Positions 10,265 through 20,222 of a stretch of DNA of 64,000 bases are shown here, one piece after another. Source of the DNA: Heterohyrax brucei (taxonomy: Eukaryota; Chordata; Mammalia; Hyracoidea; Procaviidae); the NCBI GenBank assembly GCA_028571685.1, contig CM053162.1:12838001-12902000 (forward strand), in the 5' to 3' direction. The translations under genes were made by a program, and so were the position numbers. The notes beneath the pieces were generated by a model that searched no databases, was not told the DNA's origin, and saw only the letters and a list, made by a program, of their open reading frames with translations. Each line of letters begins with the position of its first letter. The stretch's first letter is position 1.

Positions 10265-10815
10265 CAAGTGTTGGCAATTAAGTTTGAGAACTCATCCTAG
10301 AAAAAAACACTACATACCTCACTGCTGAATCTACTATTGTCACCTTCAGAGCAGTCCCCTAGGGAAGCTATGCACTGACAACAATGCCTAGCTCACCCTT
10401 CAAAGCAATTTTGGAACTCTTTCTGGAACAGCCATCAGAACTGTCATCATATTACCTTTGATGTCCTGAACGTCATCAAAATGTCTTCTTTTCAATGTTT
10501 CCTTTATCTTTAGATAATGAAAAATTCACTGGGGGCCTGATCAGGTCAGTAGGGAGGGTGTTCCAATAGTTATCTGCTTGCTGGCTAAAAACTCCTTCAC
10601 AGACAATTAAGTCTGCAAACTTGCCATAATGCCACCATATGCAATGGCCATTCCAGAAAAAATTCCAAAATTGCTTTGAAGGGTGAACTAGGCACTGGAG
10701 TCAGTGCATAATTTCCCAAGTGGAGTATGTCAAAGGTGACCATATTGATATTCAGAAATGAGGTATGAAGCACCTAAGACAATTAAGTTCACGGACTTAA
10801 TTGTCAGATCTCAGA
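10265..10815. mobile_element. Palindromic (fold-back) mariner derivative, copy 1
   Basis: Bounded by TA dinucleotides (10263-10264 and 10816-10817), 551 bp. The left part reads antisense mariner transposase: reversed it gives GAGTTTTTAGCCAGCAAGC, then CCCCCAGTGAATTTTTCAT (the P-S/D-F catalytic-end region) and GACATCAAAGG. After about 10600 the strand switches. A second terminal-repeat-like sequence (AATTAAGTCTGCAAACTTGCC) is followed by the same transposase C-terminal end in sense orientation (CCATTCCAGAAA, TTGCTTTGAAGGGTG, GAGTATGTCAAAGGTGACC). Left (10265 to about 10440) and right (about 10648-10815) arms are inverted copies of roughly 170-190 bp. The copy at 53734-54287 has the same architecture and length. 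Confidence 0.85.
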
Positions 10816-10817
10816 TA

Positions 10818-11660
10818 TGTATTTTATTTTATTGCTCTTTAAGTGAAAGTTTACAATCCAAGTCAATTTGTCATAAAAAAAACTTTGCACACACACTGTT
10901 ACGTAACTCTAGCAGCTCTCGCCACCCTGTGACAGCACACTCCTCCTTTCCACCCTGTATTTCCTGTGTCTGCTGTATCAGCTTCTGTCCCCATCTGCCC
11001 TCTAATTTCGCCTCTGGACAGGAGCTGCCCAGTTAGCCTCATACGTATATACTTAAACTAAAAAGCACGTGCTTAGTTGGCGTCATTTACAGTCTAGCCC
11101 AATCTTTGTGTGAAGAGTTTGCTATGGGAATGGTTCAGTAATGGGCTAAAAGAAAGTCTGAGGGTACATCTCTGTGTGTGTGTAAGAGTCCATGTGGTGG
11201 CTCAGACTCCTTCCTTCCAACCCTGGGTCAGGACAGAGCCTGCCAGTCTTCCTCCTCAACCTACCTGCCCCATCCTGCTCAGGACAAGGGTTTTACACCA
11301 AGACTCCAAATCTTTGCTTGCTGCAGGAAAGCAGATGGGGCATCAAGCAAGCCTGGTCTTTTCAATAGAATTCTAGTTCTGCACACCCATTTTCTTCTCA
11401 CTGTGTCAGGGACTGTATGTTTTATTCCCTGTCAGGGCAATCATTGGTGGTGGCCAAACATCATCTAGTTCTTGTGGTCTCACACTGAAGTAGTCTTTGG
11501 ATTATATGACTATTTGTATCTCTTGGTCTCATATTTTCTTGGATGTCCTTCATTCTCTGCTCCAGGTGAGTTGGGACCAATTTATGCTACCCAGATGACC
11601 ACTTGCTAGCTTTTAAGACCCCAGACACCACACACCAAAGTTGGATGCAGAACATTTTCT
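10818..11660 (-). mobile_element. L1 3' UTR fragment, antisense
   Basis: The antisense poly(A) remnant (ATTTTATTTTATTGCTC) at 10820 is followed by sequence I recognise as an afrotherian L1 3' UTR read backwards: TTTACAATCCAAGTCAATTTG, GTGTCAGGGACTGTATG, CATTGGTGGTGGCC, CATCTAGTTCTTGTGG, GCTAGCTTTTAAGACCCC. It is 5' truncated and carries the 11172-11340 segment as an apparent internal insertion. No coding sequence. Confidence 0.7.
11172..11340 (+). repeat. Duplicated segment, copy 2 (partner 8079-8243), within L1 3' UTR
   Basis: Starts with a short TG run (CTCTGTGTGTGTGTAAGAG) and ends GCTTGCTGCAGGAAAG. Because the surrounding L1 3' UTR appears continuous on both sides, this copy looks like the inserted one and the 8.1-kb copy like the donor, which carries the longer TG tract. 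Confidence 0.75.
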
Positions 11661-11662
11661 TT

Positions 11663-11679
11663 AAAAAAAAAAAAAAAAA
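11663..11679. repeat. A-homopolymer run
   Basis: Seventeen consecutive A at the edge of the L1 3' UTR fragment. Confidence 0.95.
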
Positions 11680-11907
11680 TTGTTACCTGGCATTATTTTT
11701 AATAGTGCTCCTTTTAGTCTTAAAATTCTCACTTGTAATAAAGTATTTGGTTACACTGCGGTCATTGGCTAGTTCTATCTTCATTTATGTCATGTGTTTG
11801 AGTTACACATAATACTAGGAAAAGAAAAAAAGATAATCAATCTGAGAATCAGAGGCCATTCTTAGGATTTGTAGCTACTTCTCCAGATTTTCAGCTTCAA
11901 GTTTAGA

Positions 11908-13345
11908 TGTGTATTGAACTGTGTTTCCCACAAAAATGTGTATATAAGTTTGGCAGGGATATCATTAGTGATACCGTCCGTGTAAGCTGTAAATCCTGAC
12001 TCTGTGATGTTAATGAGAGAGGATGGGTGGCTGTTGCCTCAGGAGCTTCCAGTCAAGGGGAAGATTGATGACAAAGACCTTTCTCCAGCGCCAGCAGAGA
12101 AAGCCTTCCCCTGGAGCTGACATCCTGAATTTGGACTTTTAGCCTACAGCACTGTGACAAAATAAAATTTCTCTTTTTAAAGCTATCCATTTGTGATATT
12201 TCTGTGCAAATAGCATTAGCTGACTAAAGCAGAATTTGGTACCCAGATAGTGGGATGCTGCTTTGACAAATGCCTAAAGTGTGAAAGTGGTTTTGGAGCT
12301 GTGAATGGATAGAGATCTCAGTAGAAACTGAGAACTGTTAACACTGGAGAAGGTACAGATGATGAGAAACAGCAGCTAACAGGCAACACAGGACCAGGAG
12401 CCAACCCACAAAGAAAGAGAGCTGAGTGCCTGTGTATAAGAGGCTTTCTGGCAGAGTGAGGTACCTCTGGCATTTCAATTGGTGGAGCTACAGAGCTTTT
12501 GAACACTTGCCCCAACAGGGCAGATGTGGACCAGGCCATGAGGCCACAGGAAATAGAAACTGAAGAGACAAAAAGCATGAGAAGCTAAGCTGCCTCAGTC
12601 TCAAAAGTTATGGCCATGACCTTGGAGATTTGAAAGGGTGGAGTCTAAGGGTGTTCCTAATGGTAGAATTGCCACTCAGTTGGGCTTAGGGTGTGCCTAA
12701 AGCTGTGAGACCAGAGTTTTTGTCCCAGTGGGCATGGACAGCATAGTTGTAGCACAGGGCAGAGGGAGCTTCCATTCAGGATCTGGAGAGTGTAGCCAAT
12801 ACCTAGAGTCTGGAGGGCAGGACGTTAGCAGCTACTGTAATGTGTTTGGCTGACCAGCTTGCTGCCTGTTTTGCCTTCTTACTCCCTTTTGTAATGCAAA
12901 TGTCAAACTTGTGCCTGCCAGTTCTGCCATTGTATTTTGAAAGCAGATAACTTGTGTTCTGGATTTCACAACTGAAGTGAAATTTCTGGATTTTGGACTT
13001 GGGTTTAAGACTTTCCCTATGATGGCATGAATATGTTTTTGCATGTTGTAAAGCTGTGATATTTTTAGGGAACAAAGGATGGAATGTCATGGATTGAATT
13101 GTGTTCCCCCCAAAAATGTGTGTAGAAACTTGGCCGGGCCATGATTCCTGATATGAAGTATGCTGTAAAGCCTGCCTCTGTGATGTTAGTGGGAGAGGCT
13201 TGGCTGCTGTTGAGTTTGTGGGGCAGGACTCAATATGTAGGATTATTTTGTACTTTGAGGCAATCTCTTGCAATATAAACAAAAATGCTAGCAAAGAGAT
13301 TTAGGGACCTCACACCATCAGGAAGGAGCAGAACCAGAAAACTAA
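11908..13345 (+). mobile_element. MaLR-type element with both LTRs and internal remnant
   Basis: A 5' LTR (11908-12231) with the GTATTGAACTGTG start and the ending ATAAAATTTCTC..TGACTAAAGCA is followed by GAATTTGGTACCCAGATAG. This primer-binding-site-adjacent sequence is typical of MaLR internal regions, as are GGGATGCTGCTTTGACAAA and GAAAGTGGTTTTGGAGCTG. The internal part (12232-13084) ends AGGGAACAAAGGATGGAATG directly before a second LTR start TGTCATGGATTGAATTG at 13085. The 3' LTR is truncated around 13345. The 5' LTR has lost its middle. MaLRs carry no working genes, and the small frames inside are meaningless. Confidence 0.85.
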
Positions 13346-14100
13346 AACAATTTCCTTTCATTAATAAACTGATCTGCTTTAATGGGCTAAATTTGAGACT
13401 CACCTCCTATAAAAAAGATTTTTGTGCCATTTCCAAGTATGAGAAACAGTCTGGGAAATGTGATTTCCAGAAAATGTTGATGGTTTATGAGAGTAATAGA
13501 TGAGATTATTTGTAACTGAGGCCTTTACAGGCAACCCAGGACTCAAAGATGCTCATGACACACACATGCCTTCCCATTTATGTTTAGCATTCCAAGACTT
13601 CAAGGAAGAAGCTGTCATTGTCCACAAATGTTGTTCCCAAACTTCCATTTAAACTTGAGAATAAACTTCTCAATGCTATTGCTATGAGGGAGAAGGAATA
13701 TGCTGGTAGATTTTATGCTAAAAAGTAAATCACTGATACCAGAAACTGAGAATAAGGTCAGAAGAGGAAATGGGGAATGAGCTATTAGAAGGGCCCTGGT
13801 TCTGTTTATAGCAGTAACTGGGAAACTTCCTGAAGCTTGATTTGGCCACAGTTTTGTCATTGGGCCAATTCACAGTGCCTAGTTCCAACTTTTCTTAGAA
13901 TAATTTCTCTCTGAAAGACTCTACAAGTCTAATAAGAATAAGATTTTCAGTGTGGTTCAACCATGAATTTTACAAAAATGCACAAACATGTTTGAATTCA
14001 GTACTGTACACAGCCTAGATGGAATAGTGATAGTAATGACAGCAACAATTTCTAGCATTTGTTGATTTTTCTTTTGTTGTTGTTGTTCCAGGCTAGATTT
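13346..14100. other. Unassigned sequence
   Basis: AT-rich, with short frames lacking known motifs. It may include the continuation of decayed retroviral sequence, but nothing is recognisable. Confidence 0.5.
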
Positions 14101-14104
14101 CATC

Positions 14105-14262
14105 TAGCTGTTAATAGCACACTAAGAGACAGGTACTCTTATCACCCCATTTCACGTTTAAGGAAACTGGCCTGGGTAGAGAGGTTAAACATCTTGGTCA
14201 AACTCACACAACTAAGTTGGCTGAGCTTCTTCGTATCCAGGCTGGTGACAGCAGTCTTTACT
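14105..14262 (-). repeat. MIR SINE, antisense
   Basis: ACTCTTATCACCCCATTTCAC, GTTTAAGGAAACTGG, GAGGTTAAACATCTTGGTC and ACTCACACAACTAAG reproduce the reverse complement of MIR. Confidence 0.75.
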
Positions 14263-15424
14263 CACCTCCACTGTGTCTACTGCTTCTCTAGAAGCAGAGT
14301 ACTTTGAGATTTAAGACAATATACAGTCTGGAACCTTGTCAGAATGTCATGTAACACATCCTTGCTACCCTAACTAATCAGTGCAGCTGGTGTCTGGATT
14401 ACCAAGCCCACAGATCTCTAGGAGTTGAATACTTAGTACCTTTCTTTTTCCATCTTCCCAAGAATATCATCTGGCCAAATATGTAGTTCTGATACTGATA
14501 TTAATTCTACTTAACTCACTGAATGTAGATAGGAATGGAACTTGATTACTGTTACCTAATGAGGATATCTAAAGGATAGTGAACATTCCTGGAAACTTCA
14601 GAATATATCTTTCTCTGAACAAGTTCTAGGGAGGGATAAGCAAAGGACAGAGTGAGGCTATCCCTCCACGTTTGCTTCCCACTTAGATGTGATAGAAAGA
14701 ATGAAAAGCTGAGCATGACAGAGAACAGTGATAAAGTATCCCTGAGGTGCAGATTTTGACCAACCAAGGAGAATGCTCTAGGAGCCACCGCTCAGCAAAA
14801 AGAGAATGGGATCCTTCTAGAATCTCCTAAAAGCCCACTGAATACCTCCACTGGCTGCCGCACCTATGCTGGGACCTGCTGTTACCCTTGTAGCTTGACT
14901 GCATTAACAAATTACACAATTGGAGAAGGAAGTGCCCCCTTTCTTCATTCCTCCCCTCCTTATTTGTTCTATATGCTACAATTGGATGCGGCAGCCCCTC
15001 TTAATATGCTGGAGTGAAGAGAAGGAAGTGAGTGTAAGGGTGGGTTCAAAAACTCTACCACTCTGTGACCTCCAGGCAAGTTCGGCATTCTCATCCCTTT
15101 AGCTCAGCTGGGTCGATTTGTCTGTTTTCCCTATCTTGTTAAACAGAATTGGGACTGAGGGGGAAGGTCGGTTGCCACAAGGTCGGTTGCCACGAGGTTG
15201 CAGGAATCTGTGTCTCAACCACTAAGCCCTGGAAGGTGTTAGCTACTAGTAATAGTCAGAAAGGGGCTTCTCAGAGACAGCAGCACATGGATACTTGGAG
15301 AAACCAGAGTGCTTTTGGACCAACAGCCTGCCTATTCTCACCTTAACCTCACTCTCCATGGGACTTCTGGAGAGGATGTGTGTGTTTTTTCTAGCACTGA
15401 GAAATACTGCTATCTGAAGGCAGG
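14263..15424. other. Unassigned sequence
   Basis: About 1.2 kb without a repeat I recognise or a credible exon. It contains a short direct repeat of AAGGTCGGTTGCCAC at 15164-15194. Small frames at 14920-15102 and 15149-15346 have no domain signature. Confidence 0.5.
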
Positions 15425-15600
15425 TAACACGGATGGTTCAGAGATCCTCAGTCCTGGAATTTGAAGATGTCGTTTCAAGTCCAGGCTCTACTGCTTTGAG
15501 CAAGTTGCAAAGTCTCCCCAGTCCTCATTCACTGGGTAAAAATAATGCTGAACATTGTATAGACTAGCTCTAAGACTTAAATGAGATCACGAATGTCAAA
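15425..15600 (+). repeat. MIR SINE, sense (diverged)
   Basis: The order TTCAAGTCCAGGCTCTAC, GAGCAAGTTGC, then a TCATTCACTGGGTAAAAATAA and TTAAATGAGATCACG ending follows MIR in the sense direction. Confidence 0.65.
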
Positions 15601-15621
15601 CTGGCCTATGAATTGGAAAGT

Positions 15622-15800
15622 ATTGGTGTAGTGGTTAAGTGGTGGTGTAGTGGTTAAGTGTTGCTCTGCTAACCAAAGGGCTAGCAGTTTGAATTCACTA
15701 AGTGCTCCTTGGAAACTCTATGGAGCAGTTCTACTCCACCCTAATAGGGTCACTGTAAGTTGGAATTGACTCAGTGGCACTGGGTTGGTTTTTGGTTTGT
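15622..15800 (+). mobile_element. AfroSINE, sense, with duplicated A-box region
   Basis: The tRNA-like head contains a 17-bp unit GGTGTAGTGGTTAAGTG twice (15625-15641 and 15644-15660). It is followed by GCTAACCAAAGGGCTAGC, AGTTTGAATTCACTAAG, CTATGGAGCAGTTCTAC and the tail TAGGGTCACTGTAAGTTGG..GACTCAGTGGCACTGG. Confidence 0.92.
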
Positions 15801-15867
15801 GTTGCCAGGTAAGAGATGATAACTATTACTACCATAGCAAGGATGATGTTATTAATTAATAACATTA

Positions 15868-16040
15868 TAAAAAAATCTTGCAATTGAGTTGTGTTCCAAC
15901 TCATGGTAACCCTATGTGTGTCAGAGTAGAACTGTATTCCATAGGATTTTTAGTGGCTGATTTTTTAGAAGTAAATCACTAGACTTTTCTTCTGGGGCAC
16001 CTCTGAGTGGATGAGAACTTTCAGCCTTTCAAAGTCCTCT
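15868..16040 (-). mobile_element. AfroSINE, antisense, head truncated
   Basis: An A-run leads into GCAATTGAGTTGTGTTCC, ACCCTATGTGTGTCAGAG, TAGAACTGTATTCCATAGG and GCACCTCTGAGTGG. The head end merges with L1 sequence at about 16040. Confidence 0.85.
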
Positions 16041-16699
16041 GCTATTACTGTGGAACTGTCAATTTCTCTTTTCAGTGCTATTAGCTTGTTTTTTGTCTTT
16101 TGAAGCCCTGTCATTGGATGGCTAGGTGTTTATCATGGTTAAGTCTTCATGATGGATCATCCCTTTAATCATTATATAGTGCTCTTCTTTGTTTTATGGT
16201 GGATTGTTTTAAAATCTGTTTTATTCCAGATTAGTATAGCCATTCCTGTTCTTTTCTTGGTAGCTGTTTACTTGATATATTTTTTCCACCTTTTGTTTTT
16301 TAATAAATTCACATCTTTATTTAAGATGTATCTCTTGTAGACAGCATGTTGATGGATCCTGTTTTTTCTTTTTTAAAACCATTCTTTCACCATCTCTTTA
16401 GGAGTGCATTTAAGTCATTTATGTTCAGTGTGCTTCTTGATACAAGTGTGTTTATTTTTGCCATTTTCTTGTTTTTCGGGGGAGAGCTGATGTTTTCTTT
16501 GGTCTTCTTACTCTCCTGCACTATCTATTGCTTGTGATCTTTTTTCATTTCTTTTTGTTTATGTAGACTATGTTTTTACTGAGACTTTGTTTTTCTTATT
16601 TATTTGGATAAGTAGGTTTATTAACTTTCTTTGTAGCTACCTTGAAATTTATCCTTATCTTCTTAAGTTTGAAACAGTCCATTATTATTTGGCATTGCC

Positions 16700-16835
16700 T
16701 TGCCGAAAGGTCAACAGTTCAAATCCACCATGTGCTCTTTGGGAACTCTAATGGGCGCAAATCCATTTTGTCCTATAAAGTTGCTATAGTGATGCTGTAT
16801 GAATCAACTCAATGGCAATGGGTTTGGATTTTTTT
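16700..16835 (+). mobile_element. AfroSINE, sense, 5'-truncated, inserted in L1
   Basis: GCCGAAAGGTCAACAGTTC, AAATCCACCATGTGCTC, GGGAACTCTAATGGGC and ATGAATCAACTCAATGGCA are the body and tail of the SINE. Confidence 0.85.
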
Positions 16836-16848
16836 TTCCCCCTCTCTC

Positions 16849-16873
16849 TTTTTTTTTTTTTTTTTTTTTTTTT
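16849..16873. repeat. T-homopolymer run
   Basis: A long uninterrupted T-run immediately 3' of the SINE, preceded by CCCCCTCTCTC. Confidence 0.95.
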
Positions 16874-17085
16874 ACTGTCTTCTGGACATTCAGTAGCCAT
16901 CTTCTTCATTAATTATAAATTTGCTCGTTTCTTCTTTTTTTATTTGGTTATATCTAAGCAGAAGGGCTCTGTGTTCTTTCTTGTTTGTCTCTGAAAATGA
17001 TACTTGCTACCTCCTTGTCCTATGGGTAGAGACAGTCACTCAGTTATGCTGCAGCAGGGCTGCTTCAGCTGACAGAATCTTCAAA

Positions 17086-17138
17086 ATTTTAGTTAGCAGC
17101 CAAGACCATTAATCCTTTGCACCACATAGGAAGTCCTA
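17086..17138 (-). mobile_element. AfroSINE head fragment, antisense
   Basis: TTAGTTAGCAGCCAAGACC, TTAATCCTTTGCACCAC and AGGAAGTCCT match only the tRNA-like head of an antisense SINE. Confidence 0.75.
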
Positions 17139-17236
17139 ATATTTATTTAATAGACATTGCATTAAGTATTTCTAGTTAATTTAGCAGAAACAAAATATGT
17201 ATTTAGTTATTAATGTATGTCACCCACTATTCTAAA

Positions 17237-17445
17237 ACCAAAAAATTAAACCTACTCCCATTGATTATGACTCATAACAACCATATAGGACAGAATAAAA
17301 CTGCTCCATAGGGTTTCCAAGTCTGTAATCTTTAGAGAAGTAGGTTATCACATCTTTCTCCCATGTAGTGGCTGCCTGATAAGTTTGAACTGCTAATCTT
17401 TTGGTTGAGGCTAAGCAGTTAGCCACGGTGTCATCACAGCTTCTT
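17237..17445 (-). mobile_element. AfroSINE, antisense
   Basis: TTGATTATGACTCATAACAACC, ACAGAATAAAACTGCTCC, ATAGGGTTTCCAAGTCTG, GTTTGAACTGCTAATC and TAAGCAGTTAGCCACGG give the whole element in reverse. This is the form with the extra AGTAGGTTATCAC middle. Confidence 0.88.
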
Positions 17446-18230
17446 GCACAATTCTAGGACCTGCCAATACAGCCAAAAACAAGATCGTTGCTCTTCTAGG
17501 GCTTGTTTTCTATTGAGGAGACAGATGATAAACCATAATCCAAAACAATAGTCAAGCCAACTTCACACACACACAAAAAAAGCCCAAACCCAGTGCCATA
17601 GAGTCAATTCCAATTCACAGCGATCCTATAGGACAGAGTAGAACTGTCCCTTAGAATTTCCAGGGAGCCCTGGCAGATTTGAACTGCCCGCCTTCTGGTT
17701 AGCAGCCATAGCACATAACCACTACTCCACCAGGGTTTCCATACCAACTTCAATCCTATAAATACAGAGAAGACAATAATATAAAAAATGGAATGGGGAG
17801 CTTGAGGGAGGGAGTGTACAGCAGTTTTAGAGAGAAGTTGGCCCTCTGAAGAGTGGCTTTAGTGCTTAGGCTTGAAAGTGGAATTTGCCCAAGAGAAGAG
17901 GGTGAGGGCTTCTGGTCGAGAAGGGAACAGATGGGGGGTTGTTGAGGCAGATGCAAACCTGAAGATGAAGAAGTGCAGTGGGCTGGAGCAGAGGTGAGGG
18001 AGGCTGAGGAATGAGATGGATTTTATGGGGAAGCCAATGAGCCTGGCCTTTCAGTCCCAGTCAGCATCTTATTTTAGTGGAAGAACACTGGAGAGTTTCA
18101 CAAGGGAAGCAATGTGGTCTGAACTGTATTGTAACACAATTATGATTAAAGAGGAAAGAATGGAAACTGGGAGATCAGTTAGGAAGAAATTACCTGCATT
18201 ATCTAAACTGATTATCATTTCAACCTGATC
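17446..18230 (-). mobile_element. Ancient L2-like LINE tract, antisense, SINE-interrupted
   Basis: ATTCTAGGACCTGCC, CTTCTAGGGCTTG and TGAGGAGACAGATGATAAACC, followed after the SINE by GGAACAGATGG, GCAGTGGGCTGGAGCAGAG, GATTTTATGGGGAAGCC and AATGTGGTCTGAACTGTA, resemble the antisense 3' region of L2-type elements. The same style of tract recurs at 28575-28985 and 39085-40085. Assignment by resemblance. Confidence 0.5.
17565..17742 (-). mobile_element. AfroSINE, antisense, full length
   Basis: ACACACACAAAAAAAGCCC leads into CCAGTGCCATAGAGTCAATT, AATTCACAGCGATCC, AGTAGAACTGTCCCTTAG, GATTTGAACTGCCCGCC and the head CATAACCACTACTCCACC AGGG. Well preserved. Confidence 0.93.
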
Positions 18231-18234
18231 AGAG

Positions 18235-18370
18235 CTGGCATATTATTATCTTAGTTGGGACACTGAGGCTATAGGGAAAACGAGCAGGGTTGACAAGGCC
18301 ATAAGCCTTGTAAAAAGCAGAGCTGGCATTTGAACCAGGTAACTTTGACTCCAGAGCTTGCATTCGTGAA
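18235..18370 (-). repeat. MIR SINE, antisense
   Basis: ATTATTATCTTAGTTGGGAC, CTGAGGCTATAGGG, AGCAGAGCTGGCATTTG and AACCAGGTAACTTTGACTC follow reverse-complement MIR. Confidence 0.7.
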
Positions 18371-19794
18371 ACATGAGTCAACTGCTATTCCATTAAAAGC
18401 CTGAGTAAGCAGCAGCACGTAATGCTATGACCTGTATTAACTGTGGCTAGCCAACACAAGAGGGGACCTGGGTGAGTTTAGTCTGGATGTGATTGGATGG
18501 GTGCTGTGAGAGGAGAGGCAGCTGCTGTTAGCATCGGGGCATGGATGGCCCAGTTTGCTTCCTTGAGGAGACCTCTCAGTGGCTTTTTCTGTCTCCACCA
18601 TGGAGCCTCCCTTCCCACCACGTTTGTCCTAGCAATTCTGTTCGCATTTTTTCCCTGGCACTCCACTGAGGACTAGTGGTCACAAGTATGGCACCTCTTC
18701 ACACCCTGCCTGCCTCAGGTTGCAGCTGTATGGTGAGGACTGTTTGCCAAAACAGCTGTTTGCCAAAACAGCTGCCTCCATGGTAACAGCATGTGATATC
18801 ACTGGAAAAGTGATTTGCAGGGCTGCAGAGCAGGACAGCAGTAGATGGAGTGGAAGAGAGCTGGTGCAGGAGACAATGGAAGAACTGGGTCTCTTCCAGG
18901 AACTTGAATGTGTTACACACACATGCCCCCTCTCTGTGGTCCCTGTTATATCCTGGCTTTTGTTTCAAGCTTAAAAATAGCAGAAGTTCTTTGAAAATCT
19001 TAGGCATATTTGGCCTAGACATAATGTCTCTTCGTTTTTCAGCTTGACACACATTTGTAATAACCTCATCCTATGAACCTTTCTCTGAGATAGGCTCGGC
19101 TATGAGTTCTGTGACTCTTCTGGGCTGAGGGGGGTTAATGAGAGCAGACTATCCAGGGTAGCTTCCCTTTTCTCTTTTGCTACCCCTGGCCGTGTCTAGG
19201 TCAGCAGAATCTGCTAAAGCAGTCTTTTCTTAGAAACAGGAAGCTGTCTTCAGCCAAGTACAAATGCAATGAAGCACCCATAAAACCTGAGGTGTGTTCC
19301 AAACTCGAGGCCTGGAGGCAGACAGAGAGGATTCAACTCCTGGCTGGGTGTCCCTGGATCCTTGTCTAATGAATGGATTGATCTCAGCTGTGGTCACAAC
19401 CATTTTTTATTGCACTCGGACCATTATGTAAGTGCTGTTTATAATATTTTAAGCACAATATTTTTCAATCCTAAGATAAATATGAAGCAAGGCAACAGTA
19501 CTTGTTTATTAATATTTCATAACTTCATACCCTTGGTCATTGGACAGACACTGATTTTAGAGCATGGTTTCGAATATCACTGACATGCGGCTTAGGCAGC
19601 TATTTGAATAGAAGAGAATGGAAAAAATGAAGATTATTTTTCTTTCCAAACACAGCAGGCGTAGTAACGAGGAATAGTGTGTGGAGGTGGGGCATTTGGG
19701 GTGTCTTATTTGCTGAGCTGCATCACAAGGTAGTCAAGCTGGTTTTCCAAGTGACAAACAATTACTTCGGTGCCCCTTGGTGACTGGAACCAGG
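18371..19794. other. Unassigned sequence
   Basis: About 1.4 kb with no repeat that I recognise. Contains a small 16-bp direct duplication TGTTTGCCAAAACAGC at 18741-18774. Several 60-117-codon frames on both strands (18680-19052) overlap each other and show no domain motif or splice-supported exon. Confidence 0.5.
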
Positions 19795-19888
19795 TCACTT
19801 TGTTTACTCTGGTATCTCCAATACCTAGTTTGGTGCCTGGCATTTAGCAGCCACATGATAAATAGTCGTTAGATGAATAAACTAATAA
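19795..19888 (+). repeat. L2 3' end, sense
   Basis: TTTACTCTGGTATCTCC, CTAGTTTGGTGCCTGGCA and GATAAATAGTCGTTAGATG are the characteristic last bases of L2. Confidence 0.8.
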
Positions 19889-20064
19889 ATGATCAGTAAG
19901 TGAAATTAGTTCTTGATTAATCAATTACAGCAAGCCAGCCTTGGAGTGGTGAGTATTTCTTACCAGAGATGGGGTAAAGAGGAACAGAATGGGGGAAGAG
20001 AGCTGGTGTGGTGGTAGGAAGAACTTTCTCTTGGTGGTGGTGGTGGGATTTTAGGGGAAGGAAC

Positions 20065-20222
20065 ATTAGACTCGAAACCGGAAGAACTGCTATTAAACCC
20101 TGGTTCTGTAACTGAGTAGCTGTGTGACCTCAGGAAAGTCCTTTCATTCCTCTGAGCGTTGATGTCTTCATCTCTACACAGATTCTATTGTAACAGTCCT
20201 GGGATTAAATGAGATAAGAACA
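20065..20222 (+). repeat. MIR SINE, sense
   Basis: TTAAACCCTGGTTCTGTAAC, AGCTGTGTGACCTCAGG, TCATTCCTCTGAGCG and GGGATTAAATGAGAT give MIR in the sense direction with a well-preserved core. Confidence 0.88.

Larger units (their letters stand above)
16041..17085 (-). mobile_element. L1 fragment, antisense (ORF2 N-terminal and inter-ORF region), SINE-interrupted
   Basis: Reversed, the sequence follows the endonuclease part of L1 ORF2 (ATTACTGTGGAACTGTCAAT, ATGTATCTCTTGTAGACAGC, GGAGTGCATTTAAGTC) and then the spacer towards ORF1. It is interrupted by a sense SINE at about 16700-16835 and poly(T). More diverged from the window's other L1s than they are from each other, suggesting an older subfamily. 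Confidence 0.7.

Noticed and set aside
11908-13345. Functional endogenous retrovirus genes
   Set aside because: The internal region is short MaLR sequence with no gag, pol or env frame.
18680-19052. 117-codon minus frame and overlapping frames
   Set aside because: Several overlapping frames on both strands in the same DNA and no recognisable motif.
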